Source of the DNA: Actinomyces gaoshouyii
Lineage (GTDB): Bacteria > Actinomycetota > Actinomycetes > Actinomycetales > Actinomycetaceae
Assembly: GCF_002072175.1 (NCBI RefSeq)
Contig: NZ_MVIV01000006.1
Span: 62,001-126,000, forward strand
Reading direction: 5' to 3'
Length of the DNA stretch: 64,000 nucleotides
The stretch's first letter is position 1. Each line of letters begins with the position of its first letter. The translations under genes and the position numbers were made by a program. The notes beneath the pieces are model-generated. The model was not told the DNA's origin, made no database searches, and was given only the letters and a program-made list of their open reading frames with translations. Shown in pieces: positions 9,382-18,196 of the stretch.

Positions 9382-10404
9382 TCAGCCCGCGGTACCGGGC
9401 AGCGCCTCGGCGGTCTCGACCCCCCAGGAGATCGCTCGGAGTGCGGCTGCCACGGAGGCGTCGGCGGACACCAGGCGCTGCTCGCCCGAGCCGGAGACGG
9501 CGATCGACATCTCCTCGACCATGATTGAGCGCCACAGCGCGCCCATCCACTGGCCGGAGGGGGAGTCCGCGGAGTCGGCCCCGGCGGGCGCGCCGTAGGC
9601 GGGCTGGCGCGGGTCGGAGGGCTGTGCCGTCGCCGGCCCCTTGGCGGCGATCGAGGCGTTGACCACCGCGGTGGCGGCCGCGGCGTCCTCGACGGCACGC
9701 CTCCGCGCGGTCGAGTCCGAGGCCGACTGCGCCGCCAACAGCTCACCGGTGTAACGCAACTGGTCGTAGAGCGCCAGGGTGGTGTCGGGCAGCGGCGAAG
9801 TCGTCGTCGAGGCCGATCGGGCGGACGTCGCCACCGAGCCGGGGGAGAGGGCCTCCTCGCGCAGAGACCAGGCGATGTGCAGCGAGACGACGAGTCTCGC
9901 GAGCTCCTCCGCCTGGGCGGACTCCAGCGCCGAGCGCGCCGACGCCGCGCCGTCGCCCAGCGCTGCGACCAGATCCTCGCTCGTGGCCGTCCCGGCCGCC
10001 GTCTCCACGGGAGTGGCGGTGGGGTAGCCCGTCGGGGCGCCGGTCGGCCAGGGCTCCCAGACGCCCCCGAGAGCTGCGAGCTGGGTATCCGCCTCCTGCG
10101 CGATCACCTCCGCCTGTGCGCTGGTACTGCCCCGCCCGCCCTGGGCGATGACGGCGCGTGCGGTGGAGCCGATGAGCGCGGCGCGGCGGGCCAGGGCCTC
10201 GCGCGAGGCCTCGTCGCCCGTCATCGTCGGCAGCGGATCCGGATCGGAGGAGCCCACCGGCACCTCGCACGCCGCGGCCCCCGCCATAGCGGCCGTCCCG
10301 AGCACGGCGGCGCCCATTCTGACCAGGGCGGATCGTCTGGAGGGAAGGGCGCGGGCCGGCTGGGGGGAAGAGCGCGGGGAGCGTGGGCGCGCGGTGTCGT
10401 TCAC
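9382..10404 (-). CDS. Predicted Tat-exported Ala-rich protein, DUF4439 (ferritin-like) family
   Basis: 340 residues read opposite to its neighbours. The start is GTG 10404, with GGGAGGA 6 bases before it. The N-terminus has a twin-arginine pattern SRRSALVRMG (R23, R24), then a hydrophobic run and AGAAAC ending at C46; the residue three before the Cys is Ala, so the lipobox is weak and lipidation uncertain. The rest is helical and Ala/Ser/Thr-rich, with a second half (from about residue 200) that looks like the four-helix DUF4439 domain known in actinobacteria. In Mycobacterium, Ala-rich genes also lie between proS and rimP, so the position is conserved. The family assignment is from sequence character and context and the function is unknown. 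Confidence 0.65.
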   Translation of the reverse strand: MNDTARPRSPRSSPQPARALPSRRSALVRMGAAVLGTAAMAGAAACEVPVGSSDPDPLPTMTGDEASREALARRAALIGSTARAVIAQGGRGSTSAQAEVIAQEADTQLAALGGVWEPWPTGAPTGYPTATPVETAAGTATSEDLVAALGDGAASARSALESAQAEELARLVVSLHIAWSLREEALSPGSVATSARSASTTTSPLPDTTLALYDQLRYTGELLAAQSASDSTARRRAVEDAAAATAVVNASIAAKGPATAQPSDPRQPAYGAPAGADSADSPSGQWMGALWRSIMVEEMSIAVSGSGEQRLVSADASVAAALRAISWGVETAEALPGTAG

Positions 10405-10548
10405 GCCCCGATCCTCCCACGCCGCGGCGCATCCTTCAGCGTGAGGCGCCCCAGGGGGCGCGAAGGGCACGGCGCGCAGCGCGAGAGCCCGATGCGATCG
10501 CGGCACCGCGCCGCCCACCCGCCCTCTCGGCCATCCGCGGCGGGCGGG

Positions 10549-10554
10549 TACGAT
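10549..10554 (+). promoter_or_regulatory. -10 of the rimP-nusA operon
   Basis: TACGAT in a GC-rich surround, 92 bases before the rimP ATG, giving a leader of about 85 bases. It fits as the promoter for rimP-nusA-rnpM-infB. Confidence 0.5.
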
Positions 10555-10646
10555 TGTCCCGACCGAACGCGCGGTGCCCGCCGGCATCGCGCCACCGCAA
10601 TGCCGGCGCTCAGCCGGCACCACGCCGATGAGGAACGAGGGACACC

Positions 10647-11138
10647 ATGACGGACACGCTCGCGTCGCGGCTCACCGACCTGCTGGCCCCCGTCGTCGAG
10701 GCCGAGGGCCTCTTCCTCGAGGGCATCGAGACCACCCGGGTCGGCAAGCACTCGGTGGTGAGGGTGATCGTCGACCTCCCCGACGGTCCCGGCGATCTCG
10801 ATCTCGACCGCATCGGCGAGGCCACCGCCGCTCTCTCCGCGGCCCTCGACGACGCCGATCCCGTCAAGGGCCAGTACTCCCTCGAGGTCTCCACCCCCGG
10901 CGCCGAGCGCGAGCTGCGCTCTCCCCGGCACTTCCGCCGCGCCGTCGGCCACAGCGCCACCCTCACCACCGCCGGCGGCGTCGAAACTCCTGAGAGCACT
11001 GGGAGCGCCGCCCCCATCACTGTCACCGGCGTCGTCACCCAGGTCGACGACGAGACCGTCACGATCCAGACCGATGGCACTGCCGCGGTGCTCCGCCTCG
11101 ACGACATCGCCAGCGCGCGGATGATCGTCGTCTTCTGA
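10647..11138 (+). CDS. rimP: Ribosome maturation factor RimP
   Basis: Assists assembly of the 30S subunit. 163 residues. The N-terminal alpha-beta domain contains EGLFLEGIE and the typical VRVIVD strand, followed by the conserved region LDLDRIGEATAALSAALDD and SLEVSTPGAERELRSPRHF; the C-terminal SH3-like domain ends with DDIASARMIVVF. It is the first gene of the conserved rimP-nusA-ylxR-infB operon. The ATG is preceded by a GAGG-containing stretch (AACGAGGGACACC). About 30 residues of the C-terminal domain (VETPESTGSAAP) form a loop longer than in many homologues. Confidence 0.95.
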   Translation: MTDTLASRLTDLLAPVVEAEGLFLEGIETTRVGKHSVVRVIVDLPDGPGDLDLDRIGEATAALSAALDDADPVKGQYSLEVSTPGAERELRSPRHFRRAVGHSATLTTAGGVETPESTGSAAPITVTGVVTQVDDETVTIQTDGTAAVLRLDDIASARMIVVF

Positions 11139-11198
11139 CCGCACGAACCGTCCGGACCCCACCCCCGAATCCGCACACGGCACCAGACAAGAGGAACC

Positions 11199-12245
11199 AT
11201 GGACATCAACATGCCGGAGCTGCGCGTCGCAGCAGATGAGCTGGGCATCGACCTCGAGGCCCTGCTGCCCGCCATCGAGGACGCCATCCTCGGCGCCTAC
11301 TCCAAGGTGCCCGGGGCCATCCGGGGCGCCCACGTCGAGATCGACCGCAAGACCGGGCACATGTCGGTGCTGGCCCCGGAGGTGGATGAGGAGGACGAGC
11401 CCACCGGCGAGTTCTTCGACGACACTCCGGACGACTTCGGGCGCATCGCGCAGGCCACAGCCCGATCCGTCATCGTCCAGCGCATCCAGGACCGCCGCGA
11501 CTTCGAGGTCCTGGGCGCCTTCAAGGACAAGACCGGGGAGCTCATCTCCGGCGTCGTCGAGCAGGGCCGCGACCCCCGGATCATCCACGTGCGCCTCGAC
11601 GAGGAGCACGAGGGGATCATGCCCCCGCACGAGCAGGTGCCCGGCGAGCGCTACCGCCACGGGGACCGCGTCCGCGTCTACTGCACTGAGATCTCCCGGG
11701 GCATGAAGGGCGCCCAGATCATCCTGTCGCGCACCCACCCGGGGCTGGTCAAGAAGCTCTTCGAGCGCGAGGTCCCGGAGATCGCCTCCGGCGACGTCGA
11801 GATCGTCGCCATCGCCCGCGAGGCCGGGCACCGCACCAAGATGGCGGTTCGCGCCCGCACCCGCGGCGTCAACGCCAAGGGCGCCTGCATCGGTCCCATG
11901 GGCCAGCGCGTGCGCGCCGTCATGGCCGAGCTCGGCGGGGAGAAGATCGACATCGTCGACCACTCCGAGGACCCGGCCCGTTTCGTGGCCAACGCCCTGT
12001 CCCCGGCGCGGGTGGCCTCCGTGACGGTCATCGACGAGGCCGAGCGCACCGCCCGCGCTGTCGTCCCGGACTTCCAGCTCTCGCTGGCCATCGGCAAGGA
12101 AGGGCAGAACGCCCGCCTCGCCGCGCGCCTGACCGGCTGGAAGATCGATATCCACGCCGACGCCGAGCTCGGCGAGATCGCCCCGGGCCATGGATCGCGC
12201 GCCGACGACGTGACAGGTACCTCAAACCCCGACGACGGCTCCTGA
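11199..12245 (+). CDS. nusA: Transcription termination/antitermination factor NusA
   Basis: Binds RNA polymerase and modulates pausing, termination and antitermination. 348 residues, the short actinobacterial form without the C-terminal acidic repeats of Escherichia coli. Order: N-terminal polymerase-binding domain (1-110), S1 domain (about 115-185, starting at GELISGVVEQG), KH1 with GACIGPMGQR (about 225-290) and KH2 with LAIGKEGQNARLAARLTGW (about 295-325). The ATG follows AAGAGGAA. It comes 60 bases after rimP on the same strand. A tail of about 20 residues after KH2 is low in complexity. Confidence 0.96.
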   Translation: MDINMPELRVAADELGIDLEALLPAIEDAILGAYSKVPGAIRGAHVEIDRKTGHMSVLAPEVDEEDEPTGEFFDDTPDDFGRIAQATARSVIVQRIQDRRDFEVLGAFKDKTGELISGVVEQGRDPRIIHVRLDEEHEGIMPPHEQVPGERYRHGDRVRVYCTEISRGMKGAQIILSRTHPGLVKKLFEREVPEIASGDVEIVAIAREAGHRTKMAVRARTRGVNAKGACIGPMGQRVRAVMAELGGEKIDIVDHSEDPARFVANALSPARVASVTVIDEAERTARAVVPDFQLSLAIGKEGQNARLAARLTGWKIDIHADAELGEIAPGHGSRADDVTGTSNPDDGS

Positions 12246-12257
12246 CAGCGCTTTCGG

Positions 12258-12263
12258 TAGAAT
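12258..12263 (+). promoter_or_regulatory. Candidate -10 between nusA and rnpM
   Basis: TAGAAT begins 13 bases after the nusA stop; no clear -35 is seen 16-18 bases upstream. It could provide extra transcription of rnpM and infB. Confidence 0.4.
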
Positions 12264-12357
12264 TCCCGCGGGCCCTGAGCGGGTCGCGGGACGCCGAGCA
12301 GCGCTCTCGCGCCCGCGAGCGGTGGGAGATGAGATCCCGGAAGGACACGGTGAGTCG

Positions 12358-12693
12358 GTGACAGCCTCCTCGCATGTGCCTGAACGGACCTGTACCGGCT
12401 GCCGCGTCAAGGCCCCCAGATCGCAGTTGCTGCGGCTGGCTCTGACCGCGAGTGGCGAGCTCGCGGTCGACGCCCGGGCCCTCATGCCAGGGCGCGGCGC
12501 CTGGATCCATGCGGATCCGGTGTGCCTCGATCTCGCCGAGCGCAGGCGCGCCCTCGGGCGTGCTCTGCGCGCCGAGGGCCCGCTCGACGCGGCCCATGTG
12601 CGCGACTGGATCGCCGCCCACGCGGCGCCCTCGGGAGCGCATGATCCGACCGGCCCCTTGCGGGGCCGGACCACCGATAGCGAAGGCGGGTAG
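12358..12693 (+). CDS. rnpM: RNase P modulator RnpM (YlxR family)
   Basis: 111 residues. The family signature RTCTGCR near residue 9 and the GRGAWIHADPVCL segment are clear. Family members fold like an RNA-binding protein, and in Bacillus subtilis YlxR (RnpM) binds the RNA of RNase P and lowers its activity. The place between nusA and infB is the conserved one. The GTG at 12358 lies 12 bases after AAGGA; an in-frame GTG at 12322 lacks such a site, so I prefer the shorter form. The last 25 residues are disordered and not conserved. Confidence 0.88.
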   Translation: MTASSHVPERTCTGCRVKAPRSQLLRLALTASGELAVDARALMPGRGAWIHADPVCLDLAERRRALGRALRAEGPLDAAHVRDWIAAHAAPSGAHDPTGPLRGRTTDSEGG

Positions 12694-12744
12694 GAAGCCG
12701 ATGGGCACCCGATGAGTACCCAGCGATGAGCTGCCTCTACTAGC

Positions 12745-12768
12745 GCCCGCTCCTGCCAGGGAGCGGGC
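12745..12768 (+). other. Hairpin between rnpM and infB
   Basis: GCCCGCTCC, 6-base loop, GGAGCGGGC: a perfect 9-bp stem ending 18 bases before the infB GTG and upstream of its AGGAG site. With no T tract it may be a processing or attenuation structure rather than a terminator. Confidence 0.45.
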
Positions 12769-12785
12769 AACCTGACAGGAGAAAA

Positions 12786-15668
12786 GTGGCAAAACCACGC
12801 GTTCACGAGCTCGCCAAGGAGCTCGACCCCACTGGCAAGAAGATCACCTCGAAGATGATCCTCTCGTGGCTTAAGGACCAAGGGGAGTTCGTCAAGGCGG
12901 CCTCCTCCGCCGTTGAGCCCCCGGTCGCGCGCCGCGTGCGCGAGCACTTCGCGGTGCAAGCGGCCGCGGCCGCCAAGCCCGCCGAGGCGAATAAGGAGGC
13001 CAAGGCGCCGTCCGCGCCCAAGCCCGGCGCGAGGCCGGCGACCCCCAAGCCCGGCGCGAGGCCGACTGAGCCCGCCCCGGCCCCCGCCGCCCCGTCGGCG
13101 CCCGAGGCCGTGCCCGCTCCTCAGCCGGCCCCCGTGCCGGACAGCCCCCGGGAGCCCTCCAAGCCCCAGGCCGCGACGCCCTCGGCTCCCCGGCCCTCGG
13201 CCCCCCGCCCGGCAGCCCCAGGCCCTCGCCCCGGCGCCCCGCGCCCGGGCAACAACCCCTTCGCCTCCAGCCAGGGCATGCCCAGGCACGATGGCCGCTC
13301 CGACCGGCAGGACCGCTCGGAGCGCGGTGAGCGCTCCGACCGCGCCCCCCGACCCGGAGGCCCGCGACCCGGAGGCCCGCGCCCGGGCAACAACCCCTTC
13401 GCCTCCAGCCAGGGCATGCCCAGGCCCGGCGGCAGCGGCGGCCCCCGTCCCCGGGGCGGTGCCGCCGGCCGCGGCGGTTCCGGAGGCCCGCGCCCCCAGG
13501 GCGCCGGCGGTCAAGGCGGCCGCCCGGCTCCCGGGCCCCGTCCCGGCGGCGGCCCCCGCCCGAACCCGGGCATGATGCCCGGCCGCTCCTCGGTCGGCCG
13601 GCCCGGCTCCTCCTCCCGGGGCGGCGCCGGCGGCCGCGGCGGCTCCGGTGGCGGCCGCGGGTCTCGCCCCGGTGGCGGCGGCCGTCCCGGTGGCGGCTTC
13701 GGCGGCGCCCCCCGCGGGGGCCGAGGCGGCCGCGGCTCCACGCAGGGCGCCTTCGGGCGCGGTGGCGGCGCCCCCCGCGGGCGCAAGTCCAAGCGGGCCA
13801 AGCGCCAGGAGTTCGAGCAGCAGAGCGCGCCGTCGCTCGGCGGCGTCATCGTTCCGCGCGGCGATGGCTCCACCGTGGTGCGCGTGCGCCAGGGCGCCAC
13901 GCTGACCGACCTCGCCGAGAAGATCAACGCCAACCCGGCGGCCCTGGTCACCGTCCTGTTCCACCTGGGGGAGATGGCCACGGCCACCCAGTCCCTCGAT
14001 GAGGACACCTTCGGCCTGCTGGGCGCCGAGCTCGGCTACGACGTCCAGATCGTCTCCCCGGAGGACGAGGACCGCGAGCTCCTGGGCTCCTTCGACATCG
14101 ACCTGGAGGCCGAGGAGGCCGCCTGGGACGACGAGGACATGGCCCCCCGCCCGCCCGTGGTCACCGTCATGGGCCACGTCGACCACGGCAAGACCAAGCT
14201 CCTCGACGCCATCCGCTCCACGGATGTCGTGGCGGACGAGGCCGGCGGCATCACGCAGTCGATCGGCGCCTACCAGGTGCGCGTCCCCGTGGGCAACGAG
14301 ACCCGTCCGATCACCTTCATCGACACCCCCGGTCACGAGGCCTTCACGGCCATGCGCGCCCGCGGTGCCGAGGTCACGGACATCGCGATCCTCGTCGTCG
14401 CCGCGGATGACGGCGTCATGCCGCAGACCGTCGAGGCCCTCAACCACGCCCAGGCCGCGAATGTGCCGATCGTGGTGGCCGTCAACAAGATCGACAAGGA
14501 GGGCGCGAACCCGGACAAGATCCGCGGCCAGCTCACTGAGTACGGCCTCGTGCCCGAGGAGTACGGCGGCGACACCATGTTCGTCGACATCTCCGCCAAG
14601 CAGCGCCTTCACATCGATGAGCTCCTCGAGGCCGTCGTCCTCACCGCCGACGCGGCTCTGGACCTGCGGGCCAACCCGAGCTCGGACGCGCGCGGCGTGA
14701 CGGTGGAGGCCAAGCTCGACAAGGGCCGCGGCGCCGTCACCACGGTGCTCGTCCAGCAGGGCACCCTGCATGTGGGGGACCCGATCGTGGCCGGCTCGTC
14801 CTACGGGCGCGTGCGCGCCATGTTCAACGAGCACGGGGACAACCTCGACGAGGTCGGGCCCGCCCGCCCGGCCCTGGTCCTGGGGCTGACGAGTGTGCCC
14901 AGCGCGGGCGACTCCTTCATCGTCGCCCCGGACGACCGCACCGCCCGGCAGATCGCGGACAAGCGCGAGGCCGCCGAGCGCGCCGCTCTCCTGGCCAAGC
15001 GCCGCAAGCGCGTGTCCCTTGAGAACCTCTCCGACGTCCTCAAGGCCGGCAAGGTCGACACCCTCAACCTCATCCTCAAGGGTGATAGCTCGGGCGCCGT
15101 CGAGGCCCTGGAGGACTCGCTGCTCAAGATCGACGTCGGCGAGGAGGTCGCCCTGCGCGTCATCCACCGCGGTGTCGGCGCTATCACGCAGAACGATGTC
15201 AACCTCGCGACGGTCGACTCGGCCGTCATCATCGGCTTCAACGTCCGCCCCGCCGAGCGCGTAGCGGAGCTGGCCGACCACGAGGGCGTCGACATGAAGT
15301 TCTACTCGGTCATCTACAACGCGATCGAGGACGTCGAGGCCGCCATGAAGGGCATGCTCAAGCCCATCTACGAGGAGGTCGAGCTCGGCACCGCCGAGAT
15401 CCGCCAGGTCTTCCACTCCTCGAAGTTCGGCTCGATCGCGGGCTCGATCGTCCGCTCGGGCGCCATCAAGCGCGGGGCCAAGGCCCGCCTGGTGCGCGAC
15501 GGCGTGGTCGTGGGCGGCGACCTCACCGTCGAGACCCTGCGCCGTGAGAAGGACGATGTCACCGAGGTCCGCGAGGGCTACGAGTGCGGAATCAACCTGG
15601 GCTTCAAGGACATCGCGGAGGGCGACGTCATCGAGACCTGGGAGATGCGCGAGAAGCCCCGCTCCTGA
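12786..15668 (+). CDS. infB: Translation initiation factor IF-2
   Basis: GTPase that brings initiator tRNA to the 30S subunit and promotes subunit joining. 960 residues. IF2N domain at 1-50 ([19 protein letters not shown]), then about 330 residues rich in Pro, Ala, Arg and Gly, probably disordered, a second IF2N-like segment near 365-430, and the G domain with P-loop GHVDHGKT at 463-470, DTPGHE and NKID. Domains II, III and C2 fill the rest. The GTG start has AGGAGAAAA directly upstream. A 46-bp sequence is repeated exactly and in frame in the linker. Long GC-rich linkers are normal for actinobacterial IF-2. Confidence 0.97.
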   Translation: MAKPRVHELAKELDPTGKKITSKMILSWLKDQGEFVKAASSAVEPPVARRVREHFAVQAAAAAKPAEANKEAKAPSAPKPGARPATPKPGARPTEPAPAPAAPSAPEAVPAPQPAPVPDSPREPSKPQAATPSAPRPSAPRPAAPGPRPGAPRPGNNPFASSQGMPRHDGRSDRQDRSERGERSDRAPRPGGPRPGGPRPGNNPFASSQGMPRPGGSGGPRPRGGAAGRGGSGGPRPQGAGGQGGRPAPGPRPGGGPRPNPGMMPGRSSVGRPGSSSRGGAGGRGGSGGGRGSRPGGGGRPGGGFGGAPRGGRGGRGSTQGAFGRGGGAPRGRKSKRAKRQEFEQQSAPSLGGVIVPRGDGSTVVRVRQGATLTDLAEKINANPAALVTVLFHLGEMATATQSLDEDTFGLLGAELGYDVQIVSPEDEDRELLGSFDIDLEAEEAAWDDEDMAPRPPVVTVMGHVDHGKTKLLDAIRSTDVVADEAGGITQSIGAYQVRVPVGNETRPITFIDTPGHEAFTAMRARGAEVTDIAILVVAADDGVMPQTVEALNHAQAANVPIVVAVNKIDKEGANPDKIRGQLTEYGLVPEEYGGDTMFVDISAKQRLHIDELLEAVVLTADAALDLRANPSSDARGVTVEAKLDKGRGAVTTVLVQQGTLHVGDPIVAGSSYGRVRAMFNEHGDNLDEVGPARPALVLGLTSVPSAGDSFIVAPDDRTARQIADKREAAERAALLAKRRKRVSLENLSDVLKAGKVDTLNLILKGDSSGAVEALEDSLLKIDVGEEVALRVIHRGVGAITQNDVNLATVDSAVIIGFNVRPAERVAELADHEGVDMKFYSVIYNAIEDVEAAMKGMLKPIYEEVELGTAEIRQVFHSSKFGSIAGSIVRSGAIKRGAKARLVRDGVVVGGDLTVETLRREKDDVTEVREGYECGINLGFKDIAEGDVIETWEMREKPRS
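13241..13424 (+). repeat. In-frame 46-bp direct repeat in the infB linker
   Basis: Bases 13241-13286 and 13379-13424 are identical, 138 bp (46 codons) apart; both encode [14 protein letters not shown]. The exact DNA identity suggests a recent duplication or gene conversion rather than old protein-level conservation. Confidence 0.85.
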
Positions 15669-15682
15669 GCGCCTCCGAGCGG

Positions 15683-15717
15683 CGGCGGCCGGTCACCCTC
15701 GTCGTGGCCGGCCGCCG
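15683..15717 (+). terminator. Candidate terminator of the rimP-infB operon
   Basis: CGGCGGCCGG and CCGGCCGCCG form a perfect 10-bp GC stem with a 15-base loop, starting 15 bases after the infB stop. No T tract. Confidence 0.55.
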
Positions 15718-15838
15718 TCGGGGGAACGGCTGGGCGGCTCGTGCGGGGCGCAGATGCGCTCGCCCTCGCCCCCGCCGTCGACCACCGCCGCATCCACACA
15801 GTATCCGGCCGCCGCGCGCTCAGCGCGCCCGGCCCCAG

Positions 15839-15881
15839 ATGAGAGACGCACCATGATGAGAGCCGCACCATGATGAGAGCC
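15839..15881 (+). repeat. Tandem 17-bp duplication creating stop-start mini-ORFs before the oxidoreductase
   Basis: GCACCATGATGAGAGCC occurs twice head to tail (15848-15864, 15865-15881), with a degenerate third copy just upstream. As a result three start codons are chained: ATG 15839 encodes MRDAP and stops at 15854-15856, overlapping ATG 15853; that one encodes MMRAAP and stops at 15871-15873, overlapping ATG 15870 of the oxidoreductase. Each junction is ATGA, the same overlap used between coupled genes in this genome. The shift of 17 bases puts the copies in different frames. Confidence 0.8.
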
Positions 15882-16883
15882 GCCGTTCAGACCTCCTACG
15901 ACGCGAAGAACCCCCGCGTGGAGCTCACGCGGGTCCGCCGACCCGAGATCGGCCCGCACCAGGCCCTGATCAAGGTCTCCGCCGCCGGAGTCAACCCGCT
16001 CGACGTCATGATCGCCCGAGGCGAGGTCCGCCTCATCACTCCCTATGGCCTGCCGCTGGTCGTCGGCAACGAGATGGTCGGGATCGTCGAGCATGTCGGC
16101 TCGAGCGTGCGCTCCCTGGAACTGGGGCAGCGCGTCTTCTCGCGCCTTCCCCTGGGCTCCATCGGCGCCTTCGCCGAGTATGTCGCCGTTGACGCCGACG
16201 CGCTGGCGGCGGTCCCCGAGCACCTCAGCGACGAGGAGGCCGCCGCCGTGCCCCTGACGGCCCTCACGGCCGTCCAGGCGCTCGATCTCATGGGCGCCAC
16301 CGCCGGGGGGACGATCTTCATCTCGGGCGGTACGGGCTCGGTGGGCGCGATGGCGATCCCGATCGCCAAGTCCAGGGGCCTGACCATAACGACCAACGGC
16401 AGCGCCCCCAACCGCGAGCGGGTCCTCTCCCTGGGCGCGGACCGCTTCCTCGACTACCGCACCGAGGACTACGCGCAGGTCCTCAGCGGCATCGACTACG
16501 TCCTGGACACCCTGGGGGGCGAGGAGACCCGTCGGCAGATGGGCATCATGAGGCGCGGTGGGCACCTCGTCTCCCTGCGCGGCCTGCCCAACGGGGCCTT
16601 CGCCTCACGGATGGGGATGCCGACCTGGAAGCGGGCGCTCTTCACGGCGGCCGGATGGCGCCTGGACCGCGCCGCCCGCAGATACGGGGTCCGCTACGAC
16701 TTCATCTTCGTGGAATCAAACGGGGCGCAGCTCCAGGAGATCGCCGACCTTCTCTCGACTCGGCGGATCGTCCCGTCCGTCGACGAGGTGTTCCCCTTCG
16801 ACGAGGTCGGCGCCGCTCTGGATAAAGTGGCCAACGGGCACTCGCGCGGCAAGACCGTTCTGAGCATGACGGCACGGCGCTGA
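15870..16883 (+). CDS. NADPH:quinone reductase-like, zinc-independent MDR oxidoreductase
   Basis: 337 residues of the medium-chain dehydrogenase/reductase superfamily. The N-terminal catalytic domain has the QOR-type motif VSAAGVNPLDVMIARG; the GroES-like fold lacks the cysteines of the structural zinc site, so the zinc-free quinone-reductase branch is likely. The nucleotide-binding loop is FISGGTGSVGAMAIPIAKSRG (about residues 150-170). ATG 15870 is chosen because the duplicated upstream ATGs are out of frame. It is isolated between a terminator and a reversed gene remnant, so there is no operon clue to its substrate. Confidence 0.85.
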   Translation: MMRAAVQTSYDAKNPRVELTRVRRPEIGPHQALIKVSAAGVNPLDVMIARGEVRLITPYGLPLVVGNEMVGIVEHVGSSVRSLELGQRVFSRLPLGSIGAFAEYVAVDADALAAVPEHLSDEEAAAVPLTALTAVQALDLMGATAGGTIFISGGTGSVGAMAIPIAKSRGLTITTNGSAPNRERVLSLGADRFLDYRTEDYAQVLSGIDYVLDTLGGEETRRQMGIMRRGGHLVSLRGLPNGAFASRMGMPTWKRALFTAAGWRLDRAARRYGVRYDFIFVESNGAQLQEIADLLSTRRIVPSVDEVFPFDEVGAALDKVANGHSRGKTVLSMTARR

Positions 16884-17191
16884 CCACCGTGATCCTGCTC
16901 GCCCCGCCCTTCCCGTCCCCGACGAGGAAGGGCTTGCCTCCCGACGGCGTTCCCCGGAGTGAAGTATTTGCACGCAGCGATGTACCTGCGTCCGTCTCTC
17001 TCCATTCTGAGGTCCAGCCCGCCGTCATTGGTCGGCAGCGTGACCTCGGCCCGGTGGCCCATGGCGCGGAACAGGCCGGCGCATAACTCCTGGTGCCTCC
17101 ATCTCTCCTCGTGGGTCTCCGCGATCGGCTCGCCCTGGCGCCGCAGCGATTGGACGAGCTCGTAGAGTTCGAAGACGTCCTTGGACGACAT
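16884..17191 (-). pseudogene. Remnant of an Mrr-type restriction endonuclease
   Basis: From ATG 17191 the reverse strand reads about 88 residues resembling the Mrr catalytic domain: GHRAEVTLPTNDGGLDLRM, then RRYIAACKYFTPGNAVGRQAL. D60 and K75 fit the PD-(D/E)xK core, but the usual Gln or Glu two residues before the Lys is Ala (A73). After GRQAL (about 16935) homology is lost in this frame; the reading continues more plausibly in another frame as FLVGDGKGGASRITVVSA, pointing to a frameshift. It then runs into the end of the convergent oxidoreductase gene, so the domain is cut short. The 5' half overlaps the 3' end of the rarD-like gene. I judge it a dead remnant of a defence gene. Confidence 0.6.
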
Positions 17192-18125
17192 GCGCCAGGA
17201 ACCGATCTCGAGAGCGGATCTGGGCCACGAGATCGATGACGAACACGGCGACCGCCGCCCATACCAGCGCCATAGCGGCCCAGCGCGCGCCGGAGATCTC
17301 CTCGTGGAACACCAGCCACGCCAGGAGGAATTGAAGGATCGGCCCCAGGTACTGCACCATGCCGATCGTCGTCAGGGTCACTCGGCGGGCGCCCGCGGCG
17401 AAGAGCAGGAGGGGGACGGCGGTCACGGGCCCCGCTATCAGGAGCAGCGCCCCGATGCTCGGCGAGGCCTGCGCGCCCTGGAAGACCGTCCGGCCCTGGG
17501 CGGCGAGGCAACCCAGGTAGGCGGCGGCGAGCGGTGCTACGGCCAGGGATTCCACGGTGAGCCCCGTGAGGGCATCCACATGCGCCCCGGAGCGCTTCTT
17601 CGCCAACCCGTAGAGCCCGAAGGTCCCCGCCAGTCCGAGGCTCACCCACGGCAGCGTCCCCTGGGCGACGACGAGCACGAGCACACCGACCCCCGCCAGG
17701 GCCAGCGCCACCAGCTGGAGCCGACGCAGGCGCTCCCCGAGGAAGAGTGCCGCCAGCGCCACGGTGACGAGCGGGTTGATGAAGTAGCCCAGGGCGGCAT
17801 CGGCCGTGCGCCCCGAGTTCACGCCATAGACGTAGATGAGCCAGTTGAGGGTGATGATGACGCCTGAGACCACGAGGGATCCGGCCAGCCGGGGCATGGC
17901 CAGCGCGGCTCGCAGCCGTCCCCAGTGGCGCAGCAGGGCCACGGTGACGAGGCAGGTGGCCAGCGTCCACAGGATCCGGTGCCCGATGATCTCCAGGCTG
18001 CCGGCGGCGGCCAGCAGGCGGAAGTACAGTGGGAACATCCCCCACAGCAGATAGCAGCCGAGCACCATCGTCAGGCCGACGGTGGCCGGGGCGGGGGACC
18101 GGGTGGGTGGGAAGGGAGTGCTCAT
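17025..18125 (-). CDS. EamA/RarD family drug-metabolite transporter
   Basis: Membrane protein of 366 residues with about ten hydrophobic segments between residues 18 and 308, the pattern of the DMT superfamily; the N-terminal motif LGCYLLWGMFPLYFRLL and HRILWTL are typical of RarD, often annotated as a chloramphenicol-sensitive protein. Its true substrate is unknown. Family members end near residue 300-310; here an extra tail of about 55 Arg/Pro-rich residues is simply the second frame of the Mrr remnant, so the natural stop was probably lost. Start ATG 18125 has only a weak ribosome binding site. Confidence 0.82.
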   Translation of the reverse strand: MSTPFPPTRSPAPATVGLTMVLGCYLLWGMFPLYFRLLAAAGSLEIIGHRILWTLATCLVTVALLRHWGRLRAALAMPRLAGSLVVSGVIITLNWLIYVYGVNSGRTADAALGYFINPLVTVALAALFLGERLRRLQLVALALAGVGVLVLVVAQGTLPWVSLGLAGTFGLYGLAKKRSGAHVDALTGLTVESLAVAPLAAAYLGCLAAQGRTVFQGAQASPSIGALLLIAGPVTAVPLLLFAAGARRVTLTTIGMVQYLGPILQFLLAWLVFHEEISGARWAAMALVWAAVAVFVIDLVAQIRSRDRFLAHVVQGRLRTLRARPIAAAPGRADRGDPRGEMEAPGVMRRPVPRHGPPGRGHAADQ

Positions 18126-18190
18126 GCGGTGCTCATCGTGCGCTCATGGCGTGGTCGACCTGGCTTTCGTGCCTGCAGGGGCGGGCCCGA

Positions 18191-18196
18191 TACTAT
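18191..18196 (+). promoter_or_regulatory. -10 of rbfA-truB
   Basis: TACTAT followed by CGGCGCGCCG, 91 bases before the rbfA start. The rpsO -10 has almost the same downstream sequence (TACTGT TGGCGCGCCG). Confidence 0.5.

Noticed and set aside
13240-13780. Gly/Arg-rich tract as a separate collagen-like or repeat protein
   Set aside because: It is in frame within infB and is the normal disordered linker of actinobacterial IF-2.
17181-17867. Forward-strand ORF of 228 residues opposite the RarD-like gene
   Set aside because: Gln/Arg/Gly-rich frame without motifs; the reverse strand gives clear membrane segments of a DMT transporter.
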